Part shown: positions 58,438 to 64,000 of the stretch, one piece after another
Numbering within the stretch: position 1 is the first letter of the stretch
Layout: every line of letters starts with the position of its first letter
From: Burkholderiales bacterium Ga0077544
Lineage (GTDB): Bacteria; Pseudomonadota; Gammaproteobacteria; Burkholderiales; Burkholderiaceae_D
Length of the DNA: 64,000 nucleotides
Direction: 5' to 3'
Assembly (NCBI GenBank): GCA_001464355.1
Contig: LNEU01000026.1
Location: 124,001 to 188,000, forward strand
The notes under the pieces: generated by a model
Databases searched by the model: none
What the model was told of the DNA's origin: nothing
The model's input: only the letters and a program-made list of their open reading frames with translations
Made by a program: the position numbers and the translations under genes

Positions 58438-59313
58438 TCACTTCGGTGCTTTACCCGCATGATCCTTGGCGAATTGCCACGCAACACGACCTGAGCGTGA
58501 ACCGCGCTGCAAGGCCCAGCGCAGAGCCTCTGGTTTCGCCACTTCGATTTGCTGAGCGTTACAGCCGAAGTGCGTCAACCAGTGCGCGACGATATCCAGG
58601 TAATCATCCTGCCGGAATGGATAGAAGGTCACCCACAAACCGAAGCGCTCTGACAGCGAGATTTTTTCTTCTACCGTTTCGCCTGGATGCAAATCACCAT
58701 CGTCACCATGCGTATAGGTCGAATTATCTGACATCCGTTCCGGCATCAGGTGCCTGCGGTTCGATGTCGCATAAATCAGCACGTTATCGGATTGCGCAGA
58801 AATGCTGCCGTCCAGCGCAACCTTCAATGCCTTGTAACCGCCCTCGCCCTCTTCAAACGACAAGTCGTCGCAGAAAATAATGAAGCGCTCGGGCCGACCG
58901 GCAACCAGATCAACGATATCCGACAAGTCGCCGAGATCGTCCTTGTCGACTTCAATCAGGCGCAAACCCTGATCCGCATATTGATTCAAACACGCCTTGA
59001 TCAACGACGATTTGCCGGTGCCGCGTGCACCGGTCAGCAGCACATTATTGGCTGGCAAGCCCTCGACGAATTGTCTGGTGTTCTGTTCAATTTGCTGCTT
59101 TTGCGTGCTGATATTGTGCAAGTCGGTCAATGCAATCGGCGAGATATGTGCGACTGGCTGTAGATAGCCACGACCCTCCTTGCCATTCGATTTACGCCAA
59201 CGGAATGCAATCCCTGCATTCCAGTCCGGTTCAATATGCGCTGCAGGCAGAATTGATTCAAGGCGGCCCAGCAAAGCCTCTGCACGTACCAGAAATTGTT
59301 CAAGTTGAGTCAT
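58438..59313 (-). CDS. DUF815-family AAA-like ATPase
   Basis: 291 residues. Walker A GARGTGKSSLIKACLNQ (about 92-105), Walker B-like FIIFCDDLSFEEGEGGYK, and a sensor-like stretch NVLIYATSNRRHLMPERM. Family of unknown function; the presence of ATPase motifs argues for an active AAA-like enzyme with an unknown client. Lies between argJ and mutT. A perfect 11-bp hairpin stands just upstream (59346-59373). Confidence 0.88.
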   Translation of the reverse strand: MTQLEQFLVRAEALLGRLESILPAAHIEPDWNAGIAFRWRKSNGKEGRGYLQPVAHISPIALTDLHNISTQKQQIEQNTRQFVEGLPANNVLLTGARGTGKSSLIKACLNQYADQGLRLIEVDKDDLGDLSDIVDLVAGRPERFIIFCDDLSFEEGEGGYKALKVALDGSISAQSDNVLIYATSNRRHLMPERMSDNSTYTHGDDGDLHPGETVEEKISLSERFGLWVTFYPFRQDDYLDIVAHWLTHFGCNAQQIEVAKPEALRWALQRGSRSGRVAWQFAKDHAGKAPK

Positions 59314-59345
59314 TGTTTTACTTATTGAAGTCAGGTTCTATCGAT

Positions 59346-59373
59346 GGATAGATGTCAAAACCGACATCTATCC
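59346..59373. repeat. Perfect 11-bp hairpin between argJ and DUF815 gene
   Basis: GGATAGATGTC, 6-nt loop, GACATCTATCC. No T-run on the minus strand. Could separate argJ from the downstream pair or shape the mRNA. Confidence 0.6.
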
Positions 59374-59407
59374 TTGGCAATACCATCACGGATAAATCAC
59401 TAACAAA

Positions 59408-60643
59408 TCAAGAGCGATAATCCGCATTGATCGTCACGTATTCATGCGACAAATCGCAAGTCCAGATCGTGGCATCTACATTGCCGCGACCGAGTTTGAC
59501 GCGCACAGTGATTTCGCTTTGCTTCATCACGCGCTGACCGTCTTCTTCCTTGTAATCAGGATTACGACCGCCATTCTTGGCGACCCACACATCATCCAGG
59601 TACAAATTCAATTTACTCACATCCAGATCGTCGACACCGGCGTAACCGATAGCCGCGAGGATACGACCGAGATTTGGATCAGAAGCGAAGAAAGCCGTTT
59701 TTACCAATGGTGAATGAGCGATCGAATAGGCGATCTTGCGGCACTCTTCCACATCTCTTCCATCTTCGACGGTCACCGTAATGAACTTGGTTGCGCCTTC
59801 GCCATCGCGCACGATCATTTGCGCCAATTCTTGCGATAAGCCAAGAACTGCATCGGCAAGCGCCGTGTATTCCGGTGTGTCAATCGCATTGATTTGCAGC
59901 GGCGAAGTGCCGGTCGCAATCACGATAAACGAATCGTTGGTTGAGGTATCACCATCAATCGTGATGCAGTTGAAGGAACGATCTGCCACCTGCCTGACCA
60001 TGTGATCCAAGACCGGCTGCGCCACCTTGGCATCCGTTGCCATAAAGCCCAGCATGGTCGCCATATTCGGCTTGATCATGCCCGCGCCTTTGCTCACGCC
60101 GGTCAGCGTGATCGCATGCCCGTTGATCGTGACTTGACGCGACGCAGCCTTGGGCTGGGTATCGGTCGTCATGATAGACAAGGCCGCGTTATACCAGTTG
60201 TCCGCTTTCAAATTCGAGATTGCTTGCGGCAAACCTGCCACCAAACGATCAACCGGCAAGGGCTCCAGAATCACGCCGGTGGAAAACGGCAGGATTTGCG
60301 ACGCATCGCAAGCCAGCAATTTGGCCAACGCCGCACATGTGGCGTTGGCATCTGCCAAGCCGCTTTCACCGGTACCTGCATTGGCATTACCGGTGTTGAT
60401 AACAAGTGCCTGTATCGGTGCGCCGGCTTTGCGATTGGACAAATGTTCTTTGCAGACTTGAACCGGCGCGGCGCAAAAGCGGTTCTTCGTGAAGACACCC
60501 GTCACCGTTGCGGTCGGCGCCAGCTTCATCACCAACACATCCTTGCGATTGGCCTTGCGTATCCCCGCTTCGGCATGACCGAGTTCAATGCCGGCAACTG
60601 CGGTCAGATTTTCAGGAATGGGGAGAGGGAGATTGACGGCCAT
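59408..60643 (-). CDS. argJ: Bifunctional ornithine acetyltransferase/N-acetylglutamate synthase
   Basis: Arginine biosynthesis: recycles the acetyl group from N-acetylornithine to glutamate. 411 residues as one precursor that cuts itself at the conserved [14 protein letters not shown] (Thr nucleophile near 193). CIT(I)DGDTSTND and the C-terminal DYRS end are typical. Bifunctional versus monofunctional activity cannot be read from sequence. 193 bp downstream of secA. Confidence 0.96.
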   Translation of the reverse strand: MAVNLPLPIPENLTAVAGIELGHAEAGIRKANRKDVLVMKLAPTATVTGVFTKNRFCAAPVQVCKEHLSNRKAGAPIQALVINTGNANAGTGESGLADANATCAALAKLLACDASQILPFSTGVILEPLPVDRLVAGLPQAISNLKADNWYNAALSIMTTDTQPKAASRQVTINGHAITLTGVSKGAGMIKPNMATMLGFMATDAKVAQPVLDHMVRQVADRSFNCITIDGDTSTNDSFIVIATGTSPLQINAIDTPEYTALADAVLGLSQELAQMIVRDGEGATKFITVTVEDGRDVEECRKIAYSIAHSPLVKTAFFASDPNLGRILAAIGYAGVDDLDVSKLNLYLDDVWVAKNGGRNPDYKEEDGQRVMKQSEITVRVKLGRGNVDATIWTCDLSHEYVTINADYRS

Positions 60644-60782
60644 GGCAATTATTCTAAGTAAGGTTAAAAGGGTGGGCTAAATCGATTACATCGTGCAGAT
60701 ATCGCAGACGGATATTGTAAACGCATGAGCAGGTATCAGTTGAATGCGCTCAGACCTCGCAACAGTCGCACCGCCAAAGCAA

Positions 60783-60811
60783 AAGGGCGGGGAATAAAGC
60801 ACCCCGCCCTT
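60783..60811. terminator. Terminator of secA
   Basis: AAGGGCGGGG / CCCCGCCCTT stem with a 9-nt loop, 26 bp after the secA stop; TTTT follows on the minus strand and CATTTTT on the plus. Confidence 0.8.
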
Positions 60812-60836
60812 CATTTTTCAGCGTTTGACCACAGGA

Positions 60837-63602
60837 TTATGCAAGGCGACCATGACACTGCTTGTACTTCTTGCCACTACCGCAAGGACATGGATCGTTA
60901 CGACCGGCTTTGGGTACTGCATTGCCTTGTGGTTGCGTAACGGCTTCGCTTGACTGTACAGTCGGCGCCAGCAATTCTTCCGGTGCCGCATCGGCATCAA
61001 AATCTGAGTGCTGGTAATGCACATTTTCGACATGCGATTGCGCCAGCTTTTCTTCCGCAGCTTCAATTTCTTCACGCGATTGAATACGCACAATCATGAC
61101 AGTCTTGACGACTTCGTCCTTGATCAAATTCAGCATCTGACCAAACAGTTCAAAGGCTTCGCGCTTGTACTCCTGCTTTGGATTCTTTTGTGCATAGCCG
61201 CGCAGATGAATGCCCTGACGCAAATGGTCCAGTGCAGCCAGGTGTTCACGCCAGTGAGAGTCCACTGCTTGCAGCATCACTCCACGCTCAAAGCCGCCGA
61301 ACGATTCCTTGCCTACGATGCCGACTTTATCATCGTAAACAGCATCGGTCGCCTTCAATAAACGCTCGAGCAACTCTTCATCCGTGATATTCGGCTCTGC
61401 TTCCAGCAGCGCAACCAGTGAAAAATCGATCTGCCATTCGTTGCGCAGCACATCGTCGAGTGTCTTCAAATCCCATTGCTCTTCCATCGATTGTTCAGGC
61501 ACATAAGTGCGGAACAAATCATTGAATACGCCCTGACGCAATGAGGTAATCAACTCGGACACGTCTTGCGTTGCCAGCAATTCATTACGCTGTTGATAGA
61601 TCACTTTGCGCTGATCGTTGGCGACGTCATCGTATTCCAGTAATTGTTTGCGAATATCGAAGTTGCGCGCTTCAACTTTGCGTTGTGCCGATTCAATCGA
61701 ACGCGAAACGATACCCGCTTCAATCGGTTCGCCTTCCGGCATTTTCAAACGGTCCATGATCGCGCGTACACGATCACCGGCGAAAATACGCAACAAGGCA
61801 TCGTCCAGCGACAAATAGAAACGTGAAGAACCCGGATCGCCCTGACGACCAGAGCGGCCACGCAACTGATTATCGACGCGACGCGATTCGTGACGCTCGG
61901 TACCGATGATGTGCAAACCACCGGCGGTGACCACGTGATCGTGCAGCGACTGCCATTCCTCACGCAATTTTTGCGCTTGCGCTGCCTTGTCGGCATCCGC
62001 CAACTCAGGATTGGCTTCGATGATCTGAACCTGCTTGGCGACGTTGCCACCCAACACGATATCGGTACCGCGACCAGCCATATTGGTGGCGATCGTGATG
62101 GCTTTTGGACGACCTGCCTGCGCAATGATTTCCGCTTCACGCGCATGCTGCTTCGCGTTCAGCACGTTATGCGGCAATTTCGCTTTAGCCAGAATTTCGG
62201 ACAACAATTCCGAATTTTCAATCGAGGTGGTACCCACCAACACAGGCTGACCACGCTCGTAGCAATCCTGGATATCCTTCAGCATCGCGCCGTATTTTTC
62301 ATCCGAAGATTTATAGACTTGATCTTGACGGTCTTTGCGCTGGTTCGGGCGATTCTGCGGAATGACGACAGTTTCGAGACCGTAGATTTCCTGGAATTCG
62401 TAAGCTTCGGTATCAGCAGTACCGGTCATGCCGGACAGCTTGCTGTACATGCGGAAGTAATTCTGGAATGTAATCGACGCCAGGGTCTGATTTTCATTCT
62501 GAATCTGTACGTGTTCCTTCGCTTCCACCGCCTGATGCAAACCATCAGACCAGCGACGACCGGTCATCAAACGACCGGTAAATTCATCGACGATAACAAC
62601 CTCGTTGTTTTGCACGACGTAATGCTGATCCTTGTGATACAGCGTGTGTGCGCGCAAAGCAGCGTACAAATGGTGTATCAATGTGATGTTGGCAGCGTCA
62701 TACAGCGAAGCGCCTTCCGGCAGCAAACCCATGCTTGTCAGGATTTGCTCGGCTTTTTCATGACCTGCTTCGGTCAACAGCACTTGATGGGATTTTTCAT
62801 CCTTGGTGTAATCGCCAGGAACTTCTACCGTGCCTTTGCCATCCGGCGTTTCTTCGCCTATCTGCAAGGTTAGCAGCGGTGGTACTTCATTGATCTTGTG
62901 ATACAGCTCGGTGTGATTTTCTGCCTGACCGGAAATGATCAGCGGCGTACGCGCTTCATCGATCAGAATCGAATCGACTTCATCGACGACGGCAAAGTGC
63001 AAATCACGCTGCACGCGATCCGCTACATCGTAGACCATATTGTCACGCAGGTAGTCGAAACCGAATTCGTTATTGGTGCCGTAGGTGATGTCGGAGTTGT
63101 AAGCGCTTTGCTTCACATCGTGCGCCATCTGCGACAGATTGATGCCGGTGCTCAAACCCAGCCAGCCGTACAAAGTGCCCATCCATTCGGCATCGCGTTG
63201 CGCCAGATAATCATTGACGGTCACAACGTGAACGCCTTTGCCGACCAGCGCATTCAGATAGGTTGGCAAGGTCGCCATCAAGGTTTTACCCTCGCCTGTG
63301 CCCATCTCTGCAATTTTTCCGTAATGCAGAGACATGCCACCTATCAGCTGTACATCGAAGTGGCGCATCTTCAAGACACGCTTACTCGCTTCGCGGCAAA
63401 CGGCAAAAGCTTCCGGCAAAATGTCATCGATGTTTTCGCCTTTAGCGAGACGCTCCTTGAATTCCGGCGTTTTGGCTTGCAAGGCCTCGTCCGATAATTT
63501 TTCCAGCGCCGGCTCGAAGGCATTGATTTCGCGAACGGTCTTTTGGTATTGCTTGAGTAAGCGCTGATTGCGGCTACCGAAAATCTGAGTCAGTAATGAC
63601 AT
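60837..63602 (-). CDS. secA: Preprotein translocase ATPase SecA
   Basis: Motor that pushes unfolded proteins through SecYEG. 921 residues. Walker [20 protein letters not shown] near 105, Walker [16 protein letters not shown] near 210, PPXD and helical scaffold domains, second nucleotide fold with [13 protein letters not shown], and a C-terminal zinc tail [15 protein letters not shown] that binds SecB and lipids. Zinc tail complete. Normal length. Confidence 0.98.
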   Translation of the reverse strand: MSLLTQIFGSRNQRLLKQYQKTVREINAFEPALEKLSDEALQAKTPEFKERLAKGENIDDILPEAFAVCREASKRVLKMRHFDVQLIGGMSLHYGKIAEMGTGEGKTLMATLPTYLNALVGKGVHVVTVNDYLAQRDAEWMGTLYGWLGLSTGINLSQMAHDVKQSAYNSDITYGTNNEFGFDYLRDNMVYDVADRVQRDLHFAVVDEVDSILIDEARTPLIISGQAENHTELYHKINEVPPLLTLQIGEETPDGKGTVEVPGDYTKDEKSHQVLLTEAGHEKAEQILTSMGLLPEGASLYDAANITLIHHLYAALRAHTLYHKDQHYVVQNNEVVIVDEFTGRLMTGRRWSDGLHQAVEAKEHVQIQNENQTLASITFQNYFRMYSKLSGMTGTADTEAYEFQEIYGLETVVIPQNRPNQRKDRQDQVYKSSDEKYGAMLKDIQDCYERGQPVLVGTTSIENSELLSEILAKAKLPHNVLNAKQHAREAEIIAQAGRPKAITIATNMAGRGTDIVLGGNVAKQVQIIEANPELADADKAAQAQKLREEWQSLHDHVVTAGGLHIIGTERHESRRVDNQLRGRSGRQGDPGSSRFYLSLDDALLRIFAGDRVRAIMDRLKMPEGEPIEAGIVSRSIESAQRKVEARNFDIRKQLLEYDDVANDQRKVIYQQRNELLATQDVSELITSLRQGVFNDLFRTYVPEQSMEEQWDLKTLDDVLRNEWQIDFSLVALLEAEPNITDEELLERLLKATDAVYDDKVGIVGKESFGGFERGVMLQAVDSHWREHLAALDHLRQGIHLRGYAQKNPKQEYKREAFELFGQMLNLIKDEVVKTVMIVRIQSREEIEAAEEKLAQSHVENVHYQHSDFDADAAPEELLAPTVQSSEAVTQPQGNAVPKAGRNDPCPCGSGKKYKQCHGRLA

Positions 63603-63705
63603 GCTTGGATTCTAAAAAAGGCGCCTTGAAACAATCAGACACAGCAATTAACACTTGGAGCTGCATCGAATTGGGCTTGGGCTAAATTGTGGATTTTATC
63701 ATGTG

Positions 63706-63739
63706 GTTTCCGGCATATTGGGCTTATCAGTCCGGAAAC
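63706..63739. repeat. Inverted repeat in secA/M23 gap
   Basis: GTTTCCGG and CCGGAAAC perfect arms 18 bp apart, in the 278-bp gap upstream of secA. Possible operator; otherwise nothing is recognised in this gap. Confidence 0.4.
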
Positions 63740-63880
63740 AATAGCTAGTTCATGAAAGCGATGCTTGATTTGCAGTGATATGACCTTTGTAATGCAAATT
63801 TGTTCTTGGTCAGACCTTTGCTGCAACCTGTTCATTATGGATAAAACGACTACTGGTTTTTACACTTCATTTATTAAGCC

Positions 63881-64000
63881 TTATTTGCTGGCCAGTCTGG
63901 CCTGATTGGCGCCGGCCACCAGAAACTTGTGCGGATCCTGTGCCACGCCTTTGATGCGCACCTCAAAATGTAGATGCGGTCCGGTTGAGCGCCCGGTAGT
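63881..64000 (-). CDS. M23 (LytM-type) peptidase, 3' end only
   Basis: 39 C-terminal residues plus stop; the gene runs off the window. GRSTGPHLHFEVRIKG is the zinc-site end of the M23 fold (HxH). The family acts as endopeptidase or division regulator at the cell wall. M23 gene upstream of secA is the usual beta-proteobacterial order (from memory). Confidence 0.88.
   Translation of the reverse strand, partial: TTGRSTGPHLHFEVRIKGVAQDPHKFLVAGANQARLASK

Noticed and set aside
63635-63835. 66-codon minus-strand frame between secA and the M23 gene
   Set aside because: No ribosome site, no recognisable similarity, composition like non-coding DNA.

Overview
The window is ordinary chromosomal DNA of a betaproteobacterium. 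Gene families and gene order (photolyase next to a Chp pilus chemosensory cluster; rubredoxin-thiD-hemL; accB-accC-prmA followed by a zinc-ribbon DUF3426 protein; pilSR next to ffh; pilBCD-coaE-zapD-yacG; rplU-rpmA-obgE-proB; argJ-secA-M23 peptidase) point to the Burkholderiales. The moderate base composition and the lysine/alanine-rich histone-like proteins suggest Oxalobacteraceae near Herminiimonas/Janthinobacterium. The genus is my inference from memory of gene families; no database was searched. I see no rRNA, tRNA, insertion sequence, prophage or CRISPR array.

Layout. 0-1.5 kb: DNA photolyase. 1.6-11.5 kb (minus): the Chp twitching chemosensory system pilG-pilH-pilI-pilJ-chpA, without a visible pilK/cheR or chpB/cheB. 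11.6-14.0 kb: rubredoxin facing thiD and hemL. 14.1-23 kb (minus): corA with a long structured leader, then rnb-tonB-aroE-mtgA and the overlapping chain mpl-yqiA-ubiC. 22.9-30.1 kb (plus): a conserved protein of unknown function, a TlpA-like thioredoxin, aroQ, accB-accC, prmA, a zinc-ribbon membrane protein and a PfkB kinase. 30.1-41.2 kb (minus): yggT, a histone-H1-like repeat protein, nrdB-nrdA with two NrdR boxes upstream, ampD, pilR-pilS, a PP0621-like protein and a CcsA-like membrane protein. 41.6-43.8 kb (plus): ffh and a SWIB-domain chromatin-like protein. 43.9-50.8 kb: a lytic transglycosylase and proS (minus), rppH and a CNP1-like protein (plus), proB, obgE, rpmA and rplU (minus). 51.0-57.9 kb (plus): ispB, pilB-pilC-pilD, coaE, zapD, yacG. 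58-64 kb (minus): mutT, a DUF815 ATPase, argJ, secA and the 3' end of an M23 peptidase.

How the genes work together. Type IV pili are served by three separate loci: signal input (Chp), transcriptional control (PilS/PilR) and assembly (PilB/C/D). No pilin gene is present. Several genes serve the cell wall (mpl, mtgA, ampD, the lytic transglycosylase, the M23 peptidase) and division or secretion (zapD, ffh, secA). Others cover core metabolism: shikimate, fatty-acid initiation, tetrapyrrole, thiamine, proline and arginine, CoA, ubiquinone and dNTP supply.

Most notable items: (1) a second copy of the first 35 bases of accC, 115 bp upstream, differing only at synonymous positions; (2) a ~250-nt highly structured corA leader behind a good promoter; (3) two proteins sharing AKKP-type histone-like tails, one built from four 19-residue units encoded by a 57-bp tandem repeat, the other fused to a SWIB domain; (4) a ThiD homologue lacking the usual anion-hole cysteine; (5) several long hairpins without U-tracts. 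I found no clearly new defence or biosynthetic system.
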